A DNA stretch of 64,000 nucleotides from Glutinoglossum americanum. Its lineage: Eukaryota > Ascomycota > Geoglossomycetes > Geoglossales > Geoglossaceae. Positions 33,501 to 45,297 of the stretch are shown piece by piece. Position 1 is the stretch's first letter, and each line of letters begins with the position of its first letter. Below the pieces are notes generated by a model. The model saw only the letters and a program-made list of their open reading frames with translations, was not told the origin of the DNA and searched no databases. The DNA is taken from positions 62,001 to 126,000 of the forward strand of contig JAGHQL010000058.1 in assembly GCA_020080175.1 (NCBI GenBank), read 5' to 3'. A program made the translations under genes and the position numbers.

Positions 33501-34345
33501 GAACTTCGTAAGCTCCTTTCAGGTCACTGATGTTGAGGCAGATTGCCCCAAATGTCACATCACCCTCAGCATTGATTTGGAACAGCCAGAAATTGAGCAG
33601 GATGAGGTCCAAGTCAAGAAGTCCTCGATAATCAACCGCATCAAGATGGAGAACTGGACTTCCTCGACCAAGATTGAGATGCTGGTTTATGACCTCTATA
33701 GGCTTAGGAGCGATAAACAGACCCACAAATCAATAGTTTTTTCACAATTTACCTCGATGCTACAGCTCATCGAGTGGCGTCTACACCGGGCGGGTTTCAA
33801 AACCGTCATGCTTGACGGAACAATGACGCCTGCGCAACGTGCTTCATCTATCAAATACTTCATGGAGAACGTTGAGGTTGAAGTCTTTCTCGTGTCACTT
33901 AAGGCCGGTGGTGTGGCGTTGAACCTAACGGAAGCATCTAGGGTTTTCATTGTTGATCCGTAAGGCCCCCTTTCTGTGTGCAGCGTCATGATTACATTCT
34001 GATAACAGGTTATAGGTGGTGGAACCCGGCTGCGGAATGGCAGAGTGCGGACCGCTGCCACCGTATTGGGTATGTATATTTATATTACTGTGCATCTGCC
34101 TTTAGAGCTCGTGGCATCCCGCTAGACTGGCAGCATACACGAAGTTGCTGACAGCTCAAATCGTGTTTAGTCAACGTCGTCCATGCATAATAACTCGCCT
34201 CTGCATTGAAGATTCTGTCGAGTCCCGAATGGTGCTTTTGCAGGAGAAAAAGGCTAACATGATCAACGGCACTATGAATGCGGATCAAAAGGCTATGGAG
34301 AGCCTCACCCCAGAGGACATGGAGTTTTTGTTCCGCGGCAACTAG
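30513..34345 (+). CDS. RAD16: DNA repair helicase-like ATPase Rad16
   Basis: This is a SNF2-family ATPase with an inserted RING finger and is the partner of Rad7 in global-genome nucleotide excision repair. Exons: 30513-30576, 30671-31674, 31920-32352, 32410-32564, 32633-32853, 32917-32930, 32993-33025, 33077-33959, 34016-34069, 34171-34345, giving 1011 residues. The N-terminal third is disordered with an acidic run. Motifs: [13 protein letters not shown] (about 420-432), DEAH (546-549), CLSGTPLQN, a RING of CTIC...CHHTFCRRC...CPKC (about 758-801), [18 protein letters not shown], and [15 protein letters not shown] then DRCHRIGQ at the end. One exon is only 14 nt (PMDH). Intron 2 (31675-31919) is long and mostly open in frame. 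The frame is intact throughout. Confidence 0.93.
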
Positions 34346-36533
34346 GATGTTTTGGTGACCAGCGCCTTCTCCAAGGATATAGGAGGCTTAGTAATTGGCA
34401 ATCTATGATCTGTATTACCTGCGGACACTCCCGAGGGGAACACTGGATTATCCATTCTGGGTCGATTTCTCTATCTGGTACTTGGTGAATGGTGGGCAGG
34501 TACTGCTCTAGATGGGATAGTGTGGTTCATGCGGATTATTATACTTCAAAAAGCAAAAAAACGAAAAAGCGAAGAGGGGGGGAAACAAACCCCCAATCAA
34601 GCTGCAGAGAAAGCGATCAACGGTCCAGAGGCAGTAAAGACAGGTGTTATCGAATCCTTTCGTAGCGAACTCCGAGTAGTAACCTATGCAATTAGCTCCC
34701 CTTTGTCCAAGCCATCACAGCTGAAAGGACCGGAAACAAATGTTTTGGCAAACGTGAAACTGTTTATGAAACGCTCAAACACTAATGGCCTAGATCCCCT
34801 CACCTTTGCCCGGCCAAAGCTTTTACCTCTCAAGTCCCCTTTGTGATGATCTCTTAAAATACCACAACTTCCATTTTATCCGCCCAGTCCATAAGGTCAA
34901 TTCGCAAGACATTAGTGGCATTACAAGTTATAAGTCGCACACGCCGGGGAGGGATCCCTATTGTTAGTGGTAACCCACCCGAAAGGGATCAACTCTTACA
35001 TCTCTCTTCCCATTCTGCATCCTTGGATTGAGTACCTTGACCGACAACCGTGGGCCCGGCTGATCCCAGGAGAGCAGCCCATGAACCCCCCCGTGGTAAA
35101 CTGAAAGGATGTGCTGAGTTTCGTCCAGGGGAGGTTGTTTAAAATAGGTGTAGTTTCTCGACCACCGAGTCTCGTAGGGGCACTCGAAGTCCCAAGTTTG
35201 AGTCTACCGGAGGGCGTTTGATTTGTCTAGTATCCACCCTTTTTTTTCCTTTGGACCATAGTAGTGAAAGGAAATGAGGACTCCGTTGGAAGCCACGATA
35301 TGCACATCATATGTCGTGACTTTGTGTCGGCAACACGTTTTTCCTTATTGGGAAACGCAAGGGAGGAATTCTAGAATTTGTCCACCTTGGGTACGTGTGG
35401 AAGAGCCTCTACGGGATGGGGATCAATGCGTTCTGGCGGTCATTGGTTTATTGCTGTGAAAACCCACGGAGCGGTGCTTGCACGGTACTCTGGATTTGTG
35501 GCGGAGATGAAACAAGTTGTGTCAATATTTCAATGGGGCGTCATAGATCTCGTATTTTATTTTTCCAGGAATTAGAGGCCTCCAAATGGTCATCGCGTTC
35601 GCCACGGAGCTGCGATGCGGACGAAGGCAATCTGCCTTTGAGTTTTCCAGTTTTGCAGATCGTTTGGGGCGGTCCTTGTTTGGGTGGGATTGAAAACCCT
35701 GGAGGCTACTGGTCGATCTGCCCCGATACATGCCCAACCGCACGCCACCTGCGCAAGGTGCAAATGGTCCCCTTGCTGCACGGCAGTCATGGGCGGTCAC
35801 AATGCGGGTGAAAACAGGAATGAGGAGTGGCGAGGCTAATTATCAGTGACCGAATAGAGCGACACCCGAGGGCCTGGACTAGGAAGGTGACATTGCTTGG
35901 TTGAATTGGGGAGGATTAATTCGTGCCGTTCAGGCTTTATTCCCGCGGGAAAAGCCGAGAAGGAAGAGACAAGGTGGTGACGGAGAAGGCAGAGCGTGGC
36001 GGTTCACCACTCACGGAGGGTGCCTTGGCCTTGCATCGCTTTGTGCGGAGTGCATGTGCACCTACCGAGCGTTTGTTGTACAAGTACAACAGGTACCGGC
36101 ATTTGGGAGTGGTTGGGAGTGGCTAGCCGGAGAATCATCGACTCTCTTCCACGACTCATCGGCGGCATGTTTTGCTTTGTTGGAGGCGGGAGTTGTGGGC
36201 GGGCTGGCCACGCGGAAACGCTGTCTTTCGAGTTGAGCTCGAGTGCCCTTGGCGCTACAGAGAGCACTGCGAGTTCATTCTCTAGGGGAACTCGTTCCCT
36301 GGAGAACTAGTCCCCATACGCCTAAGATTGGTGATTAACGCGTGGATCACTACGTGACAATGATGAAAGCGTCGACCGTGACACGGGCTGCTGCACGGCT
36401 CCGATTGGCCAACCGTAGGCGATAGATTTAACAAGGCTGATATCGTTGAAGGTGCCAGTGTCACCAACACTTTTATTTTATCGCTTTCATCCCAGGAGTG
36501 GGTTCATGGCGCATCTTGCTGTGATGCATATGT

Positions 36534-36579
36534 GTGTATGTATGTATATATATATACATATACACATATATATACCTCA
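36534..36579. repeat. TA/TGTA microsatellite
   Basis: This is a run of TATG and TA units turning into TACA/TATA, nearly self-complementary, about 400 bases upstream of the permease gene. Confidence 0.8.
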
Positions 36580-36777
36580 CCCAGCCAGTCACCTTAACCT
36601 AGTTGCTGTACTGGTGCACTGCTAGGGTCGATCTTTCGATAAGAAGCTTGACCGTCCCTTGTGGGTTTGTGCGTGTGAGAAGAACAACCGCCACGCCATA
36701 CATGCCCCGGCAACTAATATAAAGAACTCCGCTGTCCCCTAGTAAATTGAACATTCACATCCTGCTCTGGCATACAT

Positions 36778-36799
36778 AGATATATATATATATATATAC
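36778..36799. repeat. (TA)n microsatellite
   Basis: A run of about ten TA units lies some 140 bases upstream of the permease start codon, probably in its promoter or leader. Confidence 0.8.
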
Positions 36800-36940
36800 G
36801 CTTCCGTCTCGATACGGAACCGAATCCCGATCCCGGATCCTATTTCGAAACCGACTGGGTCCCCCACCCTTCGATATCACCTCCACCTCCGCTCCTCTCT
36901 CCACCGCCCCTCGAGACAAGAACGGAGATCCAGTTAAGCC

Positions 36941-38960
36941 ATGGCCGGGAGGGACCTCGAGAACGGTTCGCCGTCGTTCGAGACCAAGCCTCCTATGTAC
37001 GGGGATACGGAAGATGCCCATCGAGCGATACATGTGCGCATCTTGGATAGCTTCAAGAGGGACCCCAATCAGCATGCTACGCACAGGGGATCCATTGGAG
37101 CCGATGGACGCGTCTTCGACGCTGAGTCGGCGGCGGCAGCCACGGCGTCGTCGCCGTTGGCGCGGAAACTCAAAGGTCGCCACTTGCAGATGATAGCAAT
37201 TGGAGGTTCTATCGGTGAGCGCACAGCGCCCTACATTTGCCCTTTAGGACTTGAGCTGGCTGGCTGACCTTTTGCGCAGGTACCGGCCTCTTCGTCGGTT
37301 CTGGTTCGGCTTTGGCAAATGGAGGACCGGCGTCGCTTCTGATTGCCTTTGTCCTGATTGGTATCATGTTGTACTGCACCGTTCACGCCCTTGGGGAGAT
37401 GGCGGTCCTCTACCCCGTCTCCGGTTCGTTCGCTGCCTTTTCGACTCGATTCCTGGATCCTGCTTGGGGCTTCGCCATGGGCTGGAAGTAAGTCTCCTGG
37501 GTATAACTTGTTATTCGTGTTTCTTCGCTTCTTCTGAAAACGTCTAATGCAACGATTAGCTATGCGATGCAATGGCTGGTAGTTTTCCCACTCGAAGTTA
37601 CTGCTGCAACGATAACAATCGAATTTTGGACTACGAGCATAAACAAGGCCGCCTTCGTTTCTATATTCTGGGTTGCTATCGTCTTAATTAATCTATTCGG
37701 TGTTCGGGGCTATGGGGAAGCCGAGTTTGTCTTCTCCATGGTCAAAGTTGTTGCGGTCCTCGGCTTCATGTAAGCTTCCCCCCCCCCGGGTTCTCCTGAT
37801 ACTGGGTACACGAGGGATAGCTAATTTGATTCTAGCATTCTGGGAGTGATCTTGACCTGCGGTGGCGGACCAGATGGTGACTACATTGGTGGCTCCCATT
37901 GGCACCACCCAGGCGCCTTCAATCATGGTTTCAAGGGGCTGTGTAGTGTCTTCGTCACAGCCGCCTTTGCTTTTGCTGGAACCGAGCTTGTGGGTCTCGC
38001 TGCTGCCGAGACAGCAAATCCCCGCAAGTCGCTGCCTACCGCTATTAAACAAGTGTTCTGGCGTATTACTCTAGTATGTTCCGACTGCTGTTGGATACGG
38101 ACCTCCACATAGTTGCTGACATGTGACAGTTCTATGTTGTATCACTCACACTTGTTGGTCTTTTGGTCCCATACGACGACCCACGACTTCTTAATGGAGC
38201 ATCGAGCGCCGACGCAAAGGCATCGCCTTTTGTCATCGCGATCCGCAACGCAGGGATCAGTGGACTTCCGTCCGTCATGAACGCAGTCATCATGGTCGCT
38301 GTCTTGTCTGTTGGAAACTCTGCCATCTACGGTTCCTCTCGGACGTTGGCTGCGCTTGCGGAACAGGGTCAAGCCCCTAAGTTCCTCAGCTACATTGACA
38401 GAAAGGGTCGGCCGATAATAGGCATCGCCATAGCGTCTGCCATCGGTCTTCTCGCATTCCTCGCGTCTTCTAGCCCAGAGACTGAGACTGAGGCGTTTAC
38501 GTGGATGCTTGCGTTGTCCGGTCTCTCTTCCATCTTCACCTGGGGCTCCATCTGCTTGGCGCACATTCGCTTCCGCAGGGGCTGGCACACCGGAGGGCAC
38601 ACTCTCGACGAACTCGCCTTCCGTTCTCAGCCAGGCGTAATCGGTTCTTGGATCGGCTTCTGTATGAACTGTCTCGTGCTTGTGGCCCAGTTTTGGACCG
38701 GGTTCGCCCCCGTCGGCTACGCCGACATGAGCGCCCAGAAACGCGTCAAGAATTTCTTTGAAGTTTATCTCGCCGCGCCAATCGTCATCCTCTGCTACCT
38801 CGGGTATAAGATCTGGTTCCACACTCCGTTCGTCAAGGCCGACAAGATGGACCTTCACACGGGTAGACGCGAACTGAATATTGATGCGTTGTTGGCGGAG
38901 GAGCGAGCAGAGAAGGCTGCATGGCCGGCATGGAAGAAGATTTACAAATTCTTCTGTTAA
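36941..38960 (+). CDS. Amino-acid permease (fungal YAT family)
   Basis: This is a plasma-membrane, proton-coupled amino-acid transporter of the yeast amino-acid transporter family. Exons: 36941-37214, 37280-37487, 37560-37769, 37836-38073, 38130-38960, giving 586 residues, the usual size. A hydrophilic cytosolic N-terminus of about 85 residues leads into [24 protein letters not shown], the conserved first transmembrane segment. ALGEMAVLYPVSGSF, FAFAGTELVGLAAAETANPRKSLP and the ring of later membrane segments are all present. The C-terminus (KIWFHTPFVKADKMDLHTGRRE...WKKIYKFFC) ends in FC, as in general amino-acid permeases that become palmitoylated there. Substrate range cannot be told from sequence. 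Two AT-rich microsatellites lie in the upstream region. Confidence 0.92.
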
Positions 38961-39781
38961 AAGAATAGGGTCTGTGGGAGGGGGGTTTCCCCTAGACTTT
39001 CTCCTTTTTGTTATTGTATCCACCTGGGTTATTGCTGCGGTTAGCTGGCGTCAAATCTGTGCTATGTACTGGGAAGGGAAATGGTGATTATTGGTTATTG
39101 CTTTACGATAATCTAGAGGGTGAAGACAGAAGCCTATGCTACCTTTTTGCAGCTCTTTGTTTTCGGATTGACTAGGACTATACGGTATCTAGGGGCGAGG
39201 GATCTCATCTTCTGACAGCCGCGGCCGGTTTAGATTAGTCAGTGCCATGATAGGGAGATTAATTACCTATTCATAAAGTATTGTCTTTCACACAGCGTCT
39301 CGATATTTATGATTAGAATGAACGGATAGATGTTGCTTTAAAATGTTCTTTCCTCTAAATGATATGTAGGGGCATATTTAACCTTGAAGTGTAGGAGATG
39401 ATTGGTCGGCCCGGTTGGGATTTTTGTGCCTAATTAAAAATGGTCGAGTCGAGTTAAACTACATTGCTCATGGAACGTTTCTGCATGAGCCATATCCTGC
39501 ATCTCCCGCTCGACTGTTCGAGAGGTTTGTGGGGAATATATAAACGATCAAAATCAAGAGAAACCTCCGTAACCCTGGGCGCAACAATGGCCGAAACATA
39601 TTATCGTGAACGATGAAATAAAACGAAAACGAACTCTCCAAGAGGAAAAAAAAACCCTCCTCCCAAATGCCAGAACTCCTATGCGACCATTTAGCCTTTC
39701 TGATGCTGCTGTGAAACGCCAATGATGGTTTTATTACAATGACCCCCGGTCCCCCAGGTTATCCGACACCAAACACTAAGC
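38961..39781. other. Intergenic, convergent gene ends
   Basis: This lies between the permease and the histidine kinase 3' ends. It is AT-rich from about 39230 to 39470. I see no supported gene. Confidence 0.4.
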
Positions 39782-42658
39782 TCACTCGCTGGTGGTCTTT
39801 CGTGCGCAGAACTCTAATATCAGGCGCTCCAGATCCAGGAGTTTATACGGTTTCGTCATAAAACCTTCCATACCCGCCTGTGCTGCGCGCTCTAGCGCTT
39901 CACTAGTCACGTCAGCTGTCACGGCAAGGATCGTGACGATCTTCGATCCGCTGTCATTTGTATGTTTCGGCATTGACAAAATTCTCCGCGCTGCTTCGTA
40001 GCCGTCCATATATGGCATCCAGAGGTCCATTAGCACGACGTCGATATGCTTATCTCTCTTAACTTCCATCTGCCGCACGGCGTCCGCACCATCAAACGCC
40101 TCGTAAATGTCAGTGTACCCCATCTTGCGTAGCATATTGACAAGGAGCTTGCGGTTAATTCGGTTATCTTCAGCTACGAGGAACGTAATAGGGTATTTCT
40201 CGGCAAGCCTTCTGTCGAAATCTATTTTCTTTATTGGTTGCTGGGGGCTGAGTGTGTTTCGCCGGGAGCGCGAATTGGTAAAGAGTGGACGCCGAGTCCT
40301 TTCGGGCATGAGGGGGGAAACTGCCGACAGCGCTCCAATAGTAGTGGGTAGGGAAAGTCGTTGGCGAGGGCGATTGGGCGTAGTTAGGGACGAAGCGATA
40401 TCCTGTAGAGGGACGCTGCGCGGGATTTCCTGGAGGGAGATAAAGCCTTCAATATCGGGAGACTGCCTAGAATCTGAGGATGACGGTGTTGGTGTTCGAT
40501 GAATAGGAGTGCCTGGGCCGCTCATGTTGCCATCTAGGGGCGTGATGGGCACTCGAATCTCAAATACCGATCCTTTGTTGGGTCCCGAGGTATCCGAGCT
40601 GATGCAGTTTAGATCACCTCCTATTTTCCTCGCCAAACCCTTCGCAACAAGCAGACCAAGACCCAAACCGTCCTTTTGGCGAGTCAACGAATCGTCCTCT
40701 CTCGAAAATGGTTTGAAGAGGTATGGCAGAAACGTTTGTGGGATGCCAGGGCCGGTATCGGTGATCGTGACCACTATATACCGAGCTTTTGGATTGAGTT
40801 TGGCAGTGACAGTGATCTTGCCAGATTCTGTGAACTTCACTGCGTTTAGAAAAACGCACGAAACTAGCTTCGTGAGATCGCGCTCATCGACTGGCCATTT
40901 TATTAGCCACCGAACAAAAAGATGGTGCGAGGTGGGTTACCTAGCAGAGTCTCAGGCACTGATGGATCAACCGTCAACTCGATAACTTTTGTCTTAACGT
41001 CGCCTCGCAAGTCTTTTGACTGCACTTCAATCCTTTCTCCTAGATCCGTGTCTGCAGCAATAGCAGCTTCTGGTCTTTCCCCAACACCCAAAGACTCGTT
41101 GATAATTAAGTGAAGAAGTTCGCGTAGTCTCGAATGCCCAACAGTAGCTGCGGAGGTTTCCTCACTTCCATCAAAATGGGGCAATATGGCAGTAACCGGA
41201 GCGGCGTCTTCGAGGCTTTCGTCAGTATCACTCGCAATGTCCACGCTCTCTCGAACCGCTCGCTTGGGTCCCAGGCTTCGAGGAGAAACAGGTTCGGTTG
41301 AAGGCGACGAGTCTGGAGTCTCAAAAGCCCTATGCTTTGCTTGTTGGTTATAGTACCAGTCGCTGGGAGCACAATTCCTCTTTCTCTTGCTCGGCCGCTC
41401 TATCGAAAGGTCGTGACCCTCAACGACGATGCTGGGTCTCTTTCCTTTGGAGAACTGAATGTCAAGATCATTCTTTGGTTGTTCCGGCTCGCCCTCGACT
41501 CCACTCGTAGGTTGCTTGGGAGTTTCTGGCACTTGCATGTTGAGATCGTATGCGTGTACCACGTTATCAGCCGCCTCGACTGCCCTTCTTGAGCTGTCTA
41601 GGATGAATTAGGCACAAATGGATGAAAGTAAACAAGCACTATCTGGACTGGCACCAACCTTGAACAAGTTCGATGTTCTCCTTTAGGTTCCGGAAGACTT
41701 CCTTGACGTGCCTGTCAGGTTGTCCCTCCACCTCCTCCTGAACTGTGGCGTGCATGACATCTAGCATCCCTACAACACCCTGCATTGGTGTTCTGAGCTC
41801 ATGGGAAAGGCTGCGTGCATAGGGTTTTAGTGACTGGTTGGTCATAGTTGCTCCCCGAGAAAAGTCGGTCTCGCCCAGTTTCATATCTGAAGCATTCGAC
41901 GAAAGATCGCCATCGGCAAGCATTCTGCTTGATACAAGATCCTCAAGCGCGTAGAGGAAAAACTCCAAGCTACTCCAAGGGAGTTTTCGATTCCTGGCAC
42001 CCTCGTGAGACCACATAATACCGAAATGTCCGAAACACTGTCCCTCTGAGAATAATGGTACCGCCAAACTCGCCTCCACAGGGAAGGGCAGCCGGAGGTC
42101 GGTGGCAGTTATGGCCTCTCCGAATCTTTCTGGAATAAATAGAACCTTATTATGCCTCATGTAATCGCAAGCTGTCCCAAAGGCGGCTTCGTATTTCATG
42201 TTCCGTATGCTATTCGATATGCCATAGCCGTCATTATAGTAATACACTAAAGCCGTGTACAAGGCTCCTGTTGCGCCGAACTGGAGCTTATCCGAGACGC
42301 AGTCCTCTCCATCCTCGGGTGCTCGTTTAGAAACGAACGCAATCTGAGCTCCAGCAACGTCGGTCATTCCTTCCACTAATACCTGCCAGAAGTCATCTGT
42401 GCTTGACATCCTCAACCTTGTCTTTAGCTCAAATACTCCCTTCCCGGCCTTGATCTCCGGGACGGAGAAGTGCCGTCGAAGTTCCTCCCGGAAACCGTCC
42501 TCTCCATCGTGAAGAATAACCTTAGACTCATGATGAGTAAGGCATAAGGACAGCCTGGAGATCGAACTTGGTAGGTCTTCGATATGTACGGGTCTACCCG
42601 TACTCATACTGGCTGCCCTTTTCACCAAGGACCAGGCCTCTGGGAAGTAACTTGTCAC
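39782..42658 (-). CDS. Hybrid histidine kinase (GAF-HisKA-HATPase-REC)
   Basis: This is a fungal two-component hybrid kinase. Exons on the minus strand: 42658-41659, 41597-40941, 40890-39782, giving 921 residues. The N-terminal 250 residues resemble a GAF-type sensor. The H-box is SLSHELRTPMQGVVGML with the phospho-histidine near residue 286. The kinase half has LNAVKFTESG (N-box, Asn about 568), TDTGPGI and KDGLGLGLLVAKGLA. The receiver domain carries VVLMDLWMPYMDG with the phospho-Asp near 841 and the lysine in MTKPY. Between H-box and N-box is a spacer of about 200 residues with acidic, basic (RPSKRKRN) and Ser/Pro-rich parts, much longer than in a bacterial kinase. No transmembrane segment is seen, so it is probably cytosolic. 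The signal sensed is unknown. Confidence 0.9.
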
Positions 42659-44413
42659 TGGCCACCGTTGTTTCGACTCGACGAGCTATTCAGTCACTGG
42701 TGCTAAAGATCTGGTGGCTATCCGGAGATACAAGGTCGTATTGCAAGTAAATACTCTGTGGGAGGTACAGTCAGCTGCGGGCTATACAAAACACTCTCGC
42801 CAGCATCCCAATGTAACGTGGACCGCATGTGATGGGTGCTTGCCGCGCACTTGTCGCGGTACTCACTGAGAGACAACGCTGGGTTCGCAAGGGCTTGGGA
42901 GGAATATTCCGGTACTTACTGGAATAAATATCTGATGGATGTGATCATGTTATACATGGTTGGTAGATCAGAAAATGATACTGAGTGTCCTACATATCTG
43001 CGTTGAAAAACCTCTGCAGGGTGGCAGGGATTGAGTTGGGGCCGATCGCGTTCTAGAGCGGTAAGTTGAACCTCCCAAGGCTTCCAGAGGTGGCCGATGC
43101 AACATGGCTCGCCCCCTTCCCATGAATACATTGTATGGGGTCAGAGCCACGGCCGTTTCGAACACGGGCAGCCAAGGAGACACCAAATTAGGAATGTGTT
43201 TTTGGGTCTCGCCGTCAGCCTTCGAGACTGCCATTGGCCCATTGGAGCGAGCTGAAGAAGGCTGGAACGAGGAACCAACGGGTTTGCCCGTGGTTACCAA
43301 GAACCGCTACCTGGGATGTTACGGAAGCCGGGGGTATTGCCTAGCACCTCATGGCCGAGACCTCACGGCTAATGACCCACGCACCAAGTATCCTGAAATC
43401 AGTCGCGTGGCCCTCGTGGCACTCGCATCAGGAAATGAGAAGGTTGACCTCGAACCAGTTCGGAGGATTTTGGAGTCTGAAGGCCTTCCCGTCTTTCCAC
43501 GTACAACATACTCGACGTAGCTGTAGAGCCCGATTCTGCCACGCTGGGTACACTAGATCCAGACTGATGATCGTTGCCTTCTCGGGGTGCCCTTTTCTAC
43601 GCAGATCCACATTCGGCAGTTGGAACCGATTGAGCCCCCACTCATTTCGGCTCACCGGCCTATCATGGTGAATGGAAGAAGCTTAATCCATGTCTAAGGC
43701 AACGATGCTGGGCTCAGTGAACCACGGTTGTCGAAGGCAAGCCGCGTCAAATCCCCCAGGCGTTACGTAGCACGCAGTGTCGGATAGGCTCTGCAGTTGC
43801 ACTTTGTTCTTCTGGCTGCCCTAAGGCCTAGACCGCCCGTTTCCTGTGTGCCAAGACATGTCGCCAGGGTGAATCCCTAAGAACGGAAAAAGACCGTTCT
43901 GGACAGATCCCAGGCATGGCCTCTAGAATGTCCATATCCCGCTCACTCAAGTCTGTCCCATCTGGAACTCTTGGAGACTTCTGAGGAGTGGGCCTCCGTC
44001 CTTCAGCCTTATCGACCCGTTGACTACTCTGTGTTACATGGGCGAGCACAGAGTATTTTGTACTTAGTAGAACATACGATAAAATTAGAACAATATAGAG
44101 TTGAGTACAACCTCTGAGGTAAAACCCGGTAGCCCCTTTCTCGCCGCTGGGCATGGTAATTGCACGAGAGATCTTGGAGATGGACGATTTGCGAGGTTGA
44201 GAATGATATCATACCCTGTGATTTCTTCCAATTTGACATGAAACTGTCTCCTAAGCGACTGGTGAAAAGATGCATATACACTAGATGTGACTGCCCTCTC
44301 TAGTTCTTGGCGCGTAGGGCACACCCTCGTTAACCACAGCAGGCTATATGATTAGCAAAACTGCAAGACGAAATTCACCATCACCAATTTAACGTCCGCA
44401 ACCAACCATCAAA
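42659..44413. other. Intergenic 1.75 kb, no supported gene
   Basis: Plus-strand open frames at 43104-43520 and 43351-43671 overlap each other. Minus-strand frames at 43828-44324 include a helical-looking start (MCPTRQELERAVTSSVYASFHQSLRRQ) but no family I know. None is convincing. The right end is the promoter of the eL36 gene. Confidence 0.4.
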
Positions 44414-45003
44414 ATGTCGGCGAAGGAACGTTCCGGTATCGCCGTCGGTTTAAACCGAGGGCATGTACGTAATTCAATTTCTCTCATTCATTTGGAAAGC
44501 GAAACCGGCTAAGGATGGTGATGAAATAGAAAACTACCTCCCGTGAATTCAAGCCTCGCATCTCTAGAACCAAAGGCCACCTTTCCAAGAGAACTGCTTT
44601 TGTAAGGGAAATTGTGAAGGAGGTTTCTGGGTAAGTTTGCGTTTGCTCTGCTCCCGGTGATATCCACAATACCTACAGAGCGAGGACATTCATTGATTGG
44701 CGATGCTCCGCGGGCGCTCTTCTGATCCTTTCGGTCCGGATCCGCTAACCCTCTTCCTGTACAGTCTCGCACCCTACGAACGCCGCGTAATCGAACTCCT
44801 GCGCAATAGCAAAGACAAGCGTGCTCGAAAGTTAGCAAAGAAGCGGGTTCGTAGCCCTCCTTCCAATGTCCTCTAGGTCTACCTGGCACGGCTAGAAGTC
44901 TAACACTGTCAACCTCTAACAGCTTGGAACGTTCGGCCGCGCAAAGAGGAAAGTGGACGAGCTGCAGCGGGTCATCGCAGAGTCTAAACGGGCAGGCCAC
45001 TAA
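44414..45003 (+). CDS. RPL36: 60S ribosomal protein eL36
   Basis: This is cytosolic large-subunit protein eL36. Exons: 44414-44464, 44530-44630, 44765-44846, 44923-45003, giving 104 residues, the usual length. Blocks: [83 protein letters not shown]. The many introns and the basic composition are normal for a fungal ribosomal protein gene. Confidence 0.97.
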
Positions 45004-45297
45004 ATGGAAAAGGTTTCATTGTTTCTGCATGAGGAACTGGCTGGTGACCATTAGGTTATAAATTGTGACAGGGCTTCGGGGGTAATCTGAAGCTTGGCTC
45101 AAATGCAAACAGTTACAAAACCAAAAAATCCACAAGGTTTCTTTATTGGCAGAGTGCTTCATTGCAGGGAATAGTCTAGGAAGAATCCGAATCCACCACA
45201 ATCGAACTCCATTCGCCATGAATATCAAGTGAGGGACCATGAGAGGAACAGAAGCTCTGCCGTCAACTAGGGACGACCCATTTCTTAGAACACGAGT

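Larger units (their letters stand above)
34346..36940. other. Gene-poor 2.6 kb region
   Basis: No open frame here has recognisable family features. Plus-strand frames at 34520-34846 and 35274-36310 look accidental, with several overlapping frames and no conserved-looking segments. AT dinucleotide runs lie at its right end. It could hold decayed sequence, but I see no element ends. Confidence 0.4.

Noticed and set aside
43104-43671. Plus-strand open frames between the histidine kinase and eL36 genes
   Set aside because: They overlap each other, resemble no family I know and have no supporting splice pattern.
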